From: an uncultured Prochlorococcus sp.
GTDB lineage: Bacteria; Cyanobacteriota; Cyanobacteriia; PCC-6307; Cyanobiaceae
Direction of reading: 5' to 3'
Length of the DNA: 51,800 nt
NCBI GenBank assembly: GCA_902572825.1
Contig: CACGHD010000009.1
Coordinates: 1 to 51,800, forward strand
Shown here piece by piece: positions 1-8,314 of the stretch (position 1 is its first letter; each line of letters opens with the position of its first letter). The translations under genes were made by a program, and so were the position numbers. The notes under the pieces are model-generated. The model ran no database searches and was not told where the DNA came from. It saw nothing but the letters and a program-made list of their open reading frames with translations.

Positions 1-1
1 A

Positions 2-1159
2 TCAGTTTTAATGCCTGCATTTAATCTTGTTAAAGAAATTAAGTTTCAAAGTGGAGAAAATACTGATTCATTAAGATTCATGGATTGGATCAATAGTGCA
101 TTAAAAATAGACTTAGAAAGTGGAACTTCGGTTTTGAAAGTCAATTATTTTGATACTGATAAAGAAAATATTATCCCAGTCTTAAATAAAATATCTGACA
201 TATATCAGAATTATCCAGTTAAAAAAAGTAAACAAAGTGTTTCAAGGACTATTACTTTTTTAAAAAAACAAATAGAAATTATGGAAGAAAAAAGTGAGAA
301 ATCTATTAATAATTTCCAGGAATTTTCATTAAAAAATAATTTAACTTTTCCAGCATTGGATGATAGTAAAAAAGAAAATTTTATGGACTACGCAAATAGT
401 CAAAACAATTTTCTTTTTTTAATTAATCCCAATAATAATTCAAGATCAAGGGAAATAACATCAAAATTTAGACAATTATATAGAGAAGCTTTGAGAAATT
501 CTGTTTCATTAGAAAATCTAGAAAAAGAATTACATATTCTCTCTATCGAACAAGAAAAATATCAAACTCCTTGGAAATTAATTTCAGAACCTTCAGTCCT
601 GGATAATCCGGTGGGTCCTTCTAGAACTTTGATGATATCTCAAAAGCTGATGTATGGAATTTTAGTTGGCTTATTAATTTCATTAATTAGAAATTTAATA
701 AGAAATGCAATTTTTAGTGAAATTAAAATAAAAAAAATATTTAATACTAGAATTTTAGAGATATTATCACCAAAGGAACTAAAATCATGGGATGAACCAT
801 TTAGAATAATCAAAAACTACCCCCTAAATGATCCCAAAGAATCTACAGCCATAATATATATCGGTAATATTAAAGAAAAGTATTTAGATAAAATTAACCA
901 ACTTATTAATATAGATAAAAATTCAAATTTAACCTTATTGACAAGAGATATAATTACGGCCAAGCAATATACAAATAAAATATTGCTTTTTCAAAAAGGA
1001 CATATTTCAGCCAATAAATTAATAAAGTTTTCTAATAGATTATTTAATCAAGGAATTATTTTAAATGGTCTAATTTTATTAGATGATGATGAAATGATAG
1101 ATTTTGATTTTCTATTATTTATGTTAGATAAATATAGTGTAAAAAAAATTCAGATTTAA
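2..1159 (+). CDS. Wzz-like polysaccharide chain-length/export protein, 5' partial
   Basis: The reading frame is open to the left edge, so the N-terminus, including the first membrane helix expected of Wzz proteins, is missing. Counting from the first visible Met, residues 32-67 have the Wzz pattern (ESGTSVLKVNYFDTDKENI), residues 75-185 are charged and coiled-coil-like, PSVLDNPVGPSRT (195-207) is the usual proline-rich approach to the second membrane segment, and 212-230 is that hydrophobic helix. About 150 cytoplasmic residues follow, faintly like a BY-kinase domain but with no Walker A motif visible. Role by family: controls glycan chain length at the inner membrane. Its place at the head of a glycan island fits. 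Confidence 0.7.
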   Translation, partial: SVLMPAFNLVKEIKFQSGENTDSLRFMDWINSALKIDLESGTSVLKVNYFDTDKENIIPVLNKISDIYQNYPVKKSKQSVSRTITFLKKQIEIMEEKSEKSINNFQEFSLKNNLTFPALDDSKKENFMDYANSQNNFLFLINPNNNSRSREITSKFRQLYREALRNSVSLENLEKELHILSIEQEKYQTPWKLISEPSVLDNPVGPSRTLMISQKLMYGILVGLLISLIRNLIRNAIFSEIKIKKIFNTRILEILSPKELKSWDEPFRIIKNYPLNDPKESTAIIYIGNIKEKYLDKINQLINIDKNSNLTLLTRDIITAKQYTNKILLFQKGHISANKLIKFSNRLFNQGIILNGLILLDDDEMIDFDFLLFMLDKYSVKKIQI

Positions 1160-1263
1160 GTTTCTATTCTAAAAAAGATTATTTTAAAAATATTGTTGTA
1201 AGATTAATAAAATAATCAATAAACTCAAAAAAGTATCAAAGCTATTGCTTATCTTATTTATAT

Positions 1264-2109
1264 ATGAGTTCATATTTTCCAATACCTAATAATTTTCAAA
1301 TTTGTACAAGAAATGATTTAAGCATCGAGTCATCGATAACCGTTTTTAATTATCCTAATAACTCCCTCCTTAGAAACATAAATAAAAAAAGAGATAAGAT
1401 TTACTATTATGTTTATTTTTTAAATAATAATAAATGGGTAAAATGTTATCAAAAAGAATGCGTATATGGTAATTATCTAGAAATAAAGAGGTCTGAACTA
1501 AATATACCTAAAGAAATGTTTGCAGTAGCTATCCCTTCATTCAATAAAAACCAACAAGATGAATTAGATATTTTATTTAAACCTAGTAGTACCAAAAATG
1601 ATATGTGTCCAGTTGCAGAGAGAGCTTCATATAATTTTTATATTAATAATTCAATAACTTCTTTTCAAGGAGAATACCCTTATGAATTAGCCTTAGATAA
1701 AAGATATTCTTTTTTCTCTTTTGACTCTTTAAGATTAGACCGAGACGTTAATAGTAAAACTTTTTTAATTTTAATAAATTTAAATAAGGATCCTAGGAAA
1801 AAAGATTTTCATAAAGTTTATTTTTACAAGTCAAGTAATAAATCGTTATTAAAAGAAATAATCGTTAGATCCAATTCTATAAAAAATATTTGTATTTCTG
1901 ATATTTGCGAGCATAATAATTCAATTATTGATCCTACTTTTATAACTTGCTCTAGTACTACTTTTATCCCTATATATGTCACTATTCAAGATGATAATAG
2001 CAATTATCAAATTAGCGTTGAGCATACTCATCCTCCTGCGGAGATGTTTTGGGGAGAAACAAAATATAAATCTCTAAAAAAACTTAAATCTAATTGGATA
2101 TTGAAATGA
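1264..2109 (+). CDS. Unrecognised protein with an HTHPPAEMFWG motif
   Basis: I do not recognise this 281-residue protein. It has no signal peptide or membrane helix. Alternating hydrophobic/polar stretches suggest a mostly beta fold. The clearest signature is EHTHPPAEMFWG near residue 250, a His/Pro/Glu cluster that could bind a metal or sugar (inference). Cysteines occur at 14, 49, 55 and 116, without a zinc-finger spacing. Its stop codon overlaps the ATG of the next gene, so the two are probably co-translated. An ATG start follows a 104-base gap after the Wzz-like gene. Membership of the glycan pathway is inferred from position only. Confidence 0.6.
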   Translation: MSSYFPIPNNFQICTRNDLSIESSITVFNYPNNSLLRNINKKRDKIYYYVYFLNNNKWVKCYQKECVYGNYLEIKRSELNIPKEMFAVAIPSFNKNQQDELDILFKPSSTKNDMCPVAERASYNFYINNSITSFQGEYPYELALDKRYSFFSFDSLRLDRDVNSKTFLILINLNKDPRKKDFHKVYFYKSSNKSLLKEIIVRSNSIKNICISDICEHNNSIIDPTFITCSSTTFIPIYVTIQDDNSNYQISVEHTHPPAEMFWGETKYKSLKKLKSNWILK

Positions 2110-2936
2110 AAAATTTTATAAAGTTGGTTATTGGTAAAAAATTAAGTAGATCTTTAATTTTTCAAAAAAATAAAAAATATATTCCTTTTAAACTTAGATC
2201 TTTAATAAATCCTGAGAGTTTATATTCTGATTTTTTTATTCTTGATACTAATATCTATAAAAATATTTTTATTGCAGAAAATATATTTTCCCTCTTAAAT
2301 CAAAAAAAAATAGAAGTTGAGCATAAATTTAGATTTTACTCTAAGGAAGGTATTTTTCTTTCTAGTAAATCTTATAAAAGCAATAATTATTTAAGTAAAA
2401 TCCAATTGCCAGAATTTTCAAATCAAGGAAGTTATATTTCATTTACTCATGAATCTATTCCTATAGTTAAAGAATATAATAATAAATTTAGTATTCCAGA
2501 ATTAAAACAGACGACAATTCAACATAGAGGTTATTCAGTATTTTTTAAAAATAAAGATAGCTTAGGAAGTATAGTTCATGGAAATTTTGGGGCAGTTTCA
2601 CCCTCTAATATTAGAAATTCTGGGGCTATTATTAGAGCAAAGACTTATGCTTATACACCATCATATATCTTTAAAAATAAAAATATTTATCACCTAGTTT
2701 TTAATAACCCCACTCAAAAGAATTTAAAGATAGAAGTAATGGGGATTAATTTATTGGATAATAAAAGAAATTTATTCAAATTAGATTTAAACCCTATGGG
2801 CACAAATTTTGTAAGGGTTAAAGACTTTGAAGGGAAAATATCTTTTTACTCTAAATTACCTATATGTAGATCCATCATATTCAAAAATCCAGAATATTTA
2901 ATCAATAATGAAAATTATGATGTATTTCATTCATAA
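2106..2936 (+). CDS. Unrecognised protein with an HRGYSVFFK/VHGNFG signature
   Basis: Unrecognised protein of 276 residues. I chose ATG 2106 because it forms a four-base ATGA overlap with the upstream stop; a TTG at 2094 would add four residues. The centre carries HRGYSVFFKN and SIVHGNFGAVSPSN, followed by strand-rich sequence with NNPTQKNLKIEVMGINLLD, which looks like an immunoglobulin-like beta sandwich. No signal peptide or membrane helix is apparent. The overlap with the preceding gene suggests a two-protein unit. Like its partner it has conserved-looking His/Gly/Asn clusters. No function is assigned. Confidence 0.6.
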   Translation: MKNFIKLVIGKKLSRSLIFQKNKKYIPFKLRSLINPESLYSDFFILDTNIYKNIFIAENIFSLLNQKKIEVEHKFRFYSKEGIFLSSKSYKSNNYLSKIQLPEFSNQGSYISFTHESIPIVKEYNNKFSIPELKQTTIQHRGYSVFFKNKDSLGSIVHGNFGAVSPSNIRNSGAIIRAKTYAYTPSYIFKNKNIYHLVFNNPTQKNLKIEVMGINLLDNKRNLFKLDLNPMGTNFVRVKDFEGKISFYSKLPICRSIIFKNPEYLINNENYDVFHS

Positions 2937-2986
2937 CTAAAATTTTTAAATAAAAAAATTTGATTAAAAAGAGAAAGCCTGTTTTA

Positions 2987-3433
2987 ATGATTTTTAAAGA
3001 ATTTAATAAATATAATATAAATATGCAAAGAAAAAAAATAATAGAAAAGTTATTTCAATATATTATTTCCAATAAGAAAGAATTAAGCAAATTTTTTTTA
3101 GTTGGAATCTTATCAACATTCATAAATTACATTACTTACATTTTTATTTATAAATTATCCAGCATTATTGTGTTAGCTTCTTTTTCTGGTTATTCATTTG
3201 GTTTAATCATTTCTTATTTACTTTCAAGATATTGGACTTTTAGTATTAAAAATAATTCTAAAAATTTTATAATGCCATTCTTATTTATCCATTTTTCTGG
3301 GCTTATAGCGTGTGTATCTTTGATCTATTTAGTTGATAAGTTTATAGATAATTATGTAATTGCATGGTTTGTTGGGGCATTATTTGTCGCACCTTATAAT
3401 TATATTGGCCTTAAAAAATTTGCTTTTAAATAA
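2987..3433 (+). CDS. GtrA family membrane protein (lipid-linked sugar flippase)
   Basis: Small four-helix membrane protein. The GtrA pattern begins at LSKFFLVGILSTFINYITYI, continues through SYLLSRYWTF at the end of the second helix pair, and ends with the typical AWFVGALFVAPYNYIGLKKFAF tail, which carries the family's conserved aromatic and Asn residues. Family role: moves undecaprenyl-linked monosaccharides across the inner membrane for glycan modification. ATG 2987 is my preferred start; TTG 2960 would add nine residues and ATG 3023 would remove twelve. No dedicated GtrB-type polyprenyl glycosyltransferase lies next to it, so its sugar donor is unknown. Confidence 0.85.
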   Translation: MIFKEFNKYNINMQRKKIIEKLFQYIISNKKELSKFFLVGILSTFINYITYIFIYKLSSIIVLASFSGYSFGLIISYLLSRYWTFSIKNNSKNFIMPFLFIHFSGLIACVSLIYLVDKFIDNYVIAWFVGALFVAPYNYIGLKKFAFK

Positions 3434-3610
3434 TTAAAGTTACCAAATATCAAAAAATATGATTTTAATCAAAAATAATCTTTATTTGTTCGTTTATATA
3501 CTTTAAAAATATAATTTTATTTTTATCCAAAATATTTTACAGTTGACTGACAAATATTTTTTACTTATGAATTTAAAGTAAAACAAATACTTGAGCTGCT
3601 AATAAACAAA

Positions 3611-4414
3611 TTATTTAGTTACATTATAAATTTTTATTTTTTTTATTGCCTTAGCTGTTAAAAAGATTCCAAAATGATTCTCAAATTTTTTTATTAAAAA
3701 TCTTGGGATTAGCATTCTAGCAATCTTGAAAAGATTGTTATTTTTATATTTTTTTAGGGTGGCATAGATAGTAGATCGCCTAATCCAGCATATTTTTTTA
3801 TTGTCTTTACTTCTAAAAAAAACCTTCTAATATTTTTTTTGAATTCTTTATTTGAATAACATTTTGTTCCAGAAGATTCTAAGTATTTAAAAACAATTTC
3901 TTCCTGTGATAAAAAGAATTTAAATTTTAAAAATCCGTGAAGTATCCAAAGCATTAATCCATTAGAACTGAATTTTGAATAAACTATTATTTTTTGAATA
4001 CCACCAGGTTTTAAGTCTCTCGCTGCTTCTGAGATACATTTCATCTTAATTTTTAGCATGATGTAAAACGTCCCAACTATAAACAATGTCAAATTTATTA
4101 TCTTCAAAAGGTAAATATTCAGCATCGTGTTTCTCAAGAAATTCCAAATTATATTTTTTATTATTCATTGAATAACTAATATTCTCCTTGGTTTCTAAAA
4201 TTGCAGCATCAGTAGCATCTATTCCATAATAATTTGCTCCTTTCTTTAGGGCTTTTACAAAATCAGTGCCTGCCCCTAAACCTATTTCGAGGAAATTTTT
4301 ATCTTTTAGAGTTTCATCTAATAAGAATTCTTTTATGAATCCCTCATATTTATATCTATTTTTCTTTATATAGTAATGAATGTTTTTATTATAAGTGGTA
4401 TTATTGTCTTTCAT
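3611..4414 (-). pseudogene. SAM-dependent methyltransferase broken by two frameshifts
   Basis: Read right to left, the first segment (ATG at 4414) has methyltransferase motif I FLEIGLGAGTDF, acidic loop GIDATDA and DIVYSWDVLHHAKN, then a stop. Continuity resumes one frame over (KCISEAARDLKPGGIQKIIVYS) at a run of five A/T bases, plus-strand 4050-4054; one base fewer there rejoins the frames. The second segment stops after GLGDLLSMPP near 3754, and the family-like tail (LFKIARMLIPRFLIKKF) continues in a third frame to a stop at 3611; one added base near 3757-3765 would rejoin it. Restored length is about 265 residues. A TTG upstream (4438) is a possible alternative start. Confidence 0.75.
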
Positions 4415-4545
4415 TAAACCGCAGACTTCTTTTACCAATAGTCATTGATCTTTTCTTGCTTAATCATTTAATAGGGTTTCTGAAATTAAATTATAAAAAA
4501 TGATCTAGTAAAAGTAAATTTATCTAAATTATAAAATTTAATTAA

Positions 4546-5130
4546 ATGTTTAAGATTTTTTCAGCGTTTTTATTTACTTTAATGATAACTTTAGTGGCCA
4601 CTTCTCCAGTGCCTAGTATACCTTTGGTGATACTAAGTTACAAAGTTAATGGATTAGTACTTGGATATCTAACAAGTTTAATTGGTGGATTATTAGCATC
4701 AATAAATCAATTTTTTCTTTCTAGAAAACTAGTATTAAATGTTTTAAAAAGAAAGTTTCCTAATAAATATAAATTTATAAAAAAATATTCAAACATTATT
4801 TCAAGAATGACTTATTTTGAATTTATTTTTTTATTATTATCGGGGACAATTCCAAGTACTATTATTTCAGTAGCCTCTGGCCTTTCAAATATAAAATTTA
4901 GTAAATTTATAATTTGCTTAGTTTTAGTTTCTTTACCTCAACAATTTATTTTTTTATTAGCTGCAAGCCAACTTGGGACAATCGAAAAGGTAGTCAATAT
5001 ATGGGGTTTAAATGGAGTTAATTCATTGATAGTATCATTAAGCAGTGTCTCATTATTGGCCTTCATGATCTCATACGCAATTAGGCTTACGCCAGAATTG
5101 ATGAAACTTTTTAAAAGAATTTTAAAATAA
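4546..5130 (+). CDS. TVP38/TMEM64-type (VTT/DedA) membrane protein
   Basis: A 194-residue integral membrane protein with the VTT-domain layout: N-terminal helix, a re-entrant loop PVPSIPLVILSYKVNGLVLG, glycine-rich helix GYLTSLIGGLLAS, then FEFIFLLLSGTIPSTIISVASGLSNIKFSKF, which is the second conserved loop, and further helices. Family members (TVP38, TMEM64, DedA) include lipid scramblases or undecaprenyl-phosphate recyclers, which would suit a glycan locus, but the substrate here cannot be read from sequence. It stands alone, divergent from the broken methyltransferase on its left and convergent with the cyclase gene on its right. Confidence 0.75.
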   Translation: MFKIFSAFLFTLMITLVATSPVPSIPLVILSYKVNGLVLGYLTSLIGGLLASINQFFLSRKLVLNVLKRKFPNKYKFIKKYSNIISRMTYFEFIFLLLSGTIPSTIISVASGLSNIKFSKFIICLVLVSLPQQFIFLLAASQLGTIEKVVNIWGLNGVNSLIVSLSSVSLLAFMISYAIRLTPELMKLFKRILK

Positions 5131-5313
5131 AAATAAATAAAAAATTTCTCTTATATCTGTAATTTTTGACTTTAATTATCATTTTTTGAAAACTATAAAT
5201 ATAACTTCCTGAGAAACCTTCATTACTATAAAGCATTTATAATATTTTCAATATCAGAAGTACATCTTGTGAGTGAAATTATTTTTTAAAATTTTTTTAC
5301 CTTAGTAATGAAT

Positions 5314-6420
5314 TTATAAGTAAAGACATTTAAAAGAGTTTTCAATAAGATCGATTTTTTTAATGATTTTTATATTTGCTTTTCCAATTGATTCGCAAAG
5401 TATATATCTATTACCTTCTGATGTTCTTTTTTTATCGTTTACTATATTTTTAGTTAATTCTGAGATCTCAGGAATATCATCAGAGTTAACTTTTTTAAAA
5501 GAATTTGGAAGATTATAAATATTCAACAACTCATTAGTTTTCTCAAAAAGTTCTTTAGATTCAAAATTGTTTATTAATAAGTCTGAAAGTTTTGCGGCTA
5601 CCGTTATTCCTAAAGCAACAGCCTCTCCATGCTTAAGTTTATCTTGATATAAGCCATAATATGTCTCTATAGTTTGTCCAAAAGTATGCCCATAGTTCAG
5701 TATCAACCTTTTTGATTTTTCTTTGAAATCCCCAGAAACATGTTTTAATTTAGTAAGAACTGACCAATAAATAATATCTTCTAAAATATCTTTATTTCTT
5801 GAATAAACAAATGATTTGATATCAAAGAACTTATTGAACATTTCTTTATCTGAGGTTATAGACATTTTTATTGCCTCGCAAATTCCTGAAAGATAGTCTC
5901 TTTCACTAAGGGTAGAAAGAAAATTTAAATCCATAAAAATTGCTTTTGGATTATAGTAAGAACCTATTAAATTAACTTGATCATAAAAATTTAATCCTGT
6001 TTTACCTCCAACTGAGCTATCTATCATTGCAGTTGTTGTAGTTGGCACGTGAACTAAATCTATTCCTCTCTGGTAGGTGCTTGCGATAAAGGCGCTTAAA
6101 TCTCCGATTACACCTCCTCCAATCGCAACTATTAATCCATCTCTTGCTATATTATTTTCCACCATTACCTTTATAATTTTTTCGTAATTTGGAATTGTCT
6201 TTGCTTCGATCCCTCCATCAACAAATAAACAGTAGTAGTTATAAATAAATGAAAGATCTTTTATATATGAAGTATTAGTATTTTTAAAATAAGAATCAGA
6301 AATAATAAAAACATTCTTTTTATTATAGGTTTTTATAAAGGAATATAATTCTTTAAATATGTTATTTCCTATAAAAACAGGATATTTTTCAACCCCAACT
6401 TTTGCTTCAAAAGTATGCAT
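5314..6420 (-). CDS. 3-dehydroquinate-synthase-like sugar phosphate cyclase
   Basis: AroB-fold enzyme, 368 residues. The NAD-binding GGGVIGD (101-107), VPTTTTAMIDSSVGGK (125-140), NLIG (150-153), CEAIK (181-185), GHTFGQ (244-249) and HGEAVALG (264-271) follow the dehydroquinate synthase order. Expected Zn ligands E182, H245 and H264 are present. The second His of the family motif GHTFGH is Gln here (249), and the GKN loop reads QVN, so the substrate may not be DAHP. It is the last gene of a tight SDR-KdsB-like-cyclase unit (5-base gap) in a glycan island, not an aromatic operon; I infer a paralogue making a cyclic or modified sugar. A redundant aroB remains possible. Confidence 0.8.
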   Translation of the reverse strand: MHTFEAKVGVEKYPVFIGNNIFKELYSFIKTYNKKNVFIISDSYFKNTNTSYIKDLSFIYNYYCLFVDGGIEAKTIPNYEKIIKVMVENNIARDGLIVAIGGGVIGDLSAFIASTYQRGIDLVHVPTTTTAMIDSSVGGKTGLNFYDQVNLIGSYYNPKAIFMDLNFLSTLSERDYLSGICEAIKMSITSDKEMFNKFFDIKSFVYSRNKDILEDIIYWSVLTKLKHVSGDFKEKSKRLILNYGHTFGQTIETYYGLYQDKLKHGEAVALGITVAAKLSDLLINNFESKELFEKTNELLNIYNLPNSFKKVNSDDIPEISELTKNIVNDKKRTSEGNRYILCESIGKANIKIIKKIDLIENSFKCLYL

Positions 6421-6425
6421 AAATT

Positions 6426-7166
6426 CTAATATTTGCCAAAGAATTTATCTGTTTTCATTGCAACTCTAGCTTTTAAAAGATCATCTTGAACATCAATAGA
6501 AAATGAATTTCCTTCCACTGGAAGTGCGTATAAAAACATATCATTTTCTAGAGCTCGTAATAATTCAACATCTTCAGATTGCTCATTAGGTGTTTGTTCT
6601 AATTGACTATATTTAAGTAATGCTTTTTTTGTGAATCCAATAACAGATAAATGTTTTTGTACTGTAGGAATAGGAACTGAGTATCTATGGGGTAAGCTAG
6701 CCCTTGTTAATGTCATAATTCTCCCTGAAAGAGAAGATTGTACTCTGACGATGGTTTCAGGAACGGAGTAAGGAACTTCTAAAGTAGGAATAATAATATC
6801 TTCTTTTTTTAGATTTTTTGATATGCTGTCAGCAACAATATCAATATGGTGAGGATTAACTAAAGGTTCGTCTCCTTGTATGTCAACAACATATTCATAT
6901 TTATAATCTTCTATAACGGATGCAATTCTCTCAGTTCCATTTCTGCAGCTACTGCTTGTTAGTTTAGCTTCTACATCATAATCACTGCAGGTATTTGCTA
7001 TCTCTTCACTATCAGTACAAACAACCACCTTTCCAAGTAATTTACTTAATTGAGCTCTTTTAGCAACATGAACTATGACAGGAATATCATGAATTTTTGC
7101 TAGTGCTTTACCCGGTAATCTTTTTGATCCAAGTCTTGAAGGAATTAAACCTATTACATTTTTCAT
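6426..7166 (-). CDS. KdsB-family CMP-sugar (3-deoxy-octulosonate type) cytidylyltransferase
   Basis: A 246-residue nucleotidyltransferase with KdsB hallmarks: PSRLGSKRLPGK (9-20) for CTP, NGTERI (76-81), QGDEPLV (97-103) for the metal, and a terminal SIDVQDDLLKAR segment. Family role: CTP + 3-deoxy-2-ulosonate gives CMP-sugar + PPi. I start at ATG 7166, one base after the SDR stop (TAA-C-ATG); longer starts run into the SDR gene. Its partners (SDR and cyclase in the same unit, KdnA-like aminotransferase further upstream) suggest a modified acid sugar rather than plain Kdo. The motif variants (SKR for STR) may reflect this. Confidence 0.85.
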   Translation of the reverse strand: MKNVIGLIPSRLGSKRLPGKALAKIHDIPVIVHVAKRAQLSKLLGKVVVCTDSEEIANTCSDYDVEAKLTSSSCRNGTERIASVIEDYKYEYVVDIQGDEPLVNPHHIDIVADSISKNLKKEDIIIPTLEVPYSVPETIVRVQSSLSGRIMTLTRASLPHRYSVPIPTVQKHLSVIGFTKKALLKYSQLEQTPNEQSEDVELLRALENDMFLYALPVEGNSFSIDVQDDLLKARVAMKTDKFFGKY

Positions 7167-7167
7167 G

Positions 7168-7917
7168 TTACTTTGCAGTCCAACCTCCATCACTATATAT
7201 AACCGTACCAGTCATATAAGAATTTTTTTCTGAAATCAAAAATAAAGCTAAATCTGCAATTTCTTCGCACTTACCCCATCGCCTCATTGGAGTTTGAGAA
7301 ATAGTCCATTCATACAACTTTTTATTGTTCTTTTTGAAGCTGTCAGCATAAGATGATTCAACAAAACCTGGAGCTAAGCAGTTAATTTGAATTCCTTTAT
7401 TCCCGTATTCAACTGCTGATGACCTCATAAAACCCTCTAATGCTGATTTTGAAACAGCATAAGTTGATAATTCATCAAACCCTCTTGCTCCAACTATTGA
7501 AGAAATAAATAAAATGTTACATTTACTATTCTCATTTAAGTTAGATTCAATAACCTGTTTGGCAATGTTTATGTTTGATATCGTGTTTGTTTCAATTATT
7601 GACCTGTATAAATCTAAATTACTTTTTTTGATTGAGTTTCTTGATCTTACTCCCGCATTACAAATTGCAAAGCTAAATGGAACATATTTTTTCTGTTCTC
7701 GTTCTAATAATTTATGAATTATCTGATTTTCACAAATATCATTCTCGTAAAAAATAAATCTGTTCTGAAATTCTTTTTGGATTTTTTCGATGTTTTGATT
7801 AATAGTTCTAGAAATACCAAGTAATTTAATATTTTTATTTTCAATTAGCAATTTCTTTGTTATGGATAGTCCTATCCCTTTCCCACAGCCTGTTATTAAT
7901 CCAAATCTAGGGGACAT
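7168..7917 (-). CDS. Short-chain dehydrogenase/reductase (SDR)
   Basis: Classical SDR, 249 residues: cofactor motif TGCGKGIG (9-16), NAG (87-89), catalytic Ser in ISS (138-140), YAVSK (153-157) with Tyr and Lys, and a C-terminal GTVIYSDGGW as in FabG-type members. It reduces or oxidises a hydroxyl/keto group with NAD(P); the substrate is unknown. It is the first gene of a three-gene leftward unit, one base ahead of the KdsB-like gene, so it probably acts on the sugar that is then CMP-activated. ATG start at 7917. Confidence 0.88.
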   Translation of the reverse strand: MSPRFGLITGCGKGIGLSITKKLLIENKNIKLLGISRTINQNIEKIQKEFQNRFIFYENDICENQIIHKLLEREQKKYVPFSFAICNAGVRSRNSIKKSNLDLYRSIIETNTISNINIAKQVIESNLNENSKCNILFISSIVGARGFDELSTYAVSKSALEGFMRSSAVEYGNKGIQINCLAPGFVESSYADSFKKNNKKLYEWTISQTPMRRWGKCEEIADLALFLISEKNSYMTGTVIYSDGGWTAK

Positions 7918-8314
7918 TTGTAATCAAGTTCTTCTGTATCTCGTATTATATTATATGGATAAATTCACTAAAAGATTTTCTTCTATACATTATAAATTAC
8001 TAATTATGACCATTTATTTAAGAAGAGAAATTTAAAAACCAAATTTGTACAATCGCTCTTAAATATATTTTCTTTCGCAATTCTTACTTTAATTTATTAC
8101 GAGATTTAGATCTTTTTTAAAATGATCTTTAAATTTTAAATATTTATAGCTTCTTTAAATTCAATCCACCAGATCATCTTTTGCACTCCCACCAAGAACT
8201 ATTGATAATAATCAGATGAAATAACTGTTTTTCCTTTGTTAGTTTATTGTTTCCAAATATTTTTTTTAGGCAAATTCTGCTTGAGTTATTTTTGTAATTA
8301 AAAATTATTATATT
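7918..8314. other. Intergenic gap, 397 bases, no gene recognised
   Basis: This gap lies between the KdnA-like gene and the SDR, both leftward, so it must hold the promoter of the SDR unit. On the minus strand there are only short open stretches (one of about 18 codons in 8150-8210) with no recognisable protein motif. I see no tRNA, repeat or clear hairpin. Confidence 0.4.

Noticed and set aside
5234-5293. Minus-strand 19-codon run KIISLTRCTSDIENIINAL, resembling the end of a PLP-dependent enzyme
   Set aside because: Too short and flanked by stops; an attractive match by eye but chance cannot be excluded.
7918-8314. Short minus-strand run ending KMIWWIEFKEAINI, possible epimerase end
   Set aside because: Only about 18 codons and no upstream continuation in any frame.
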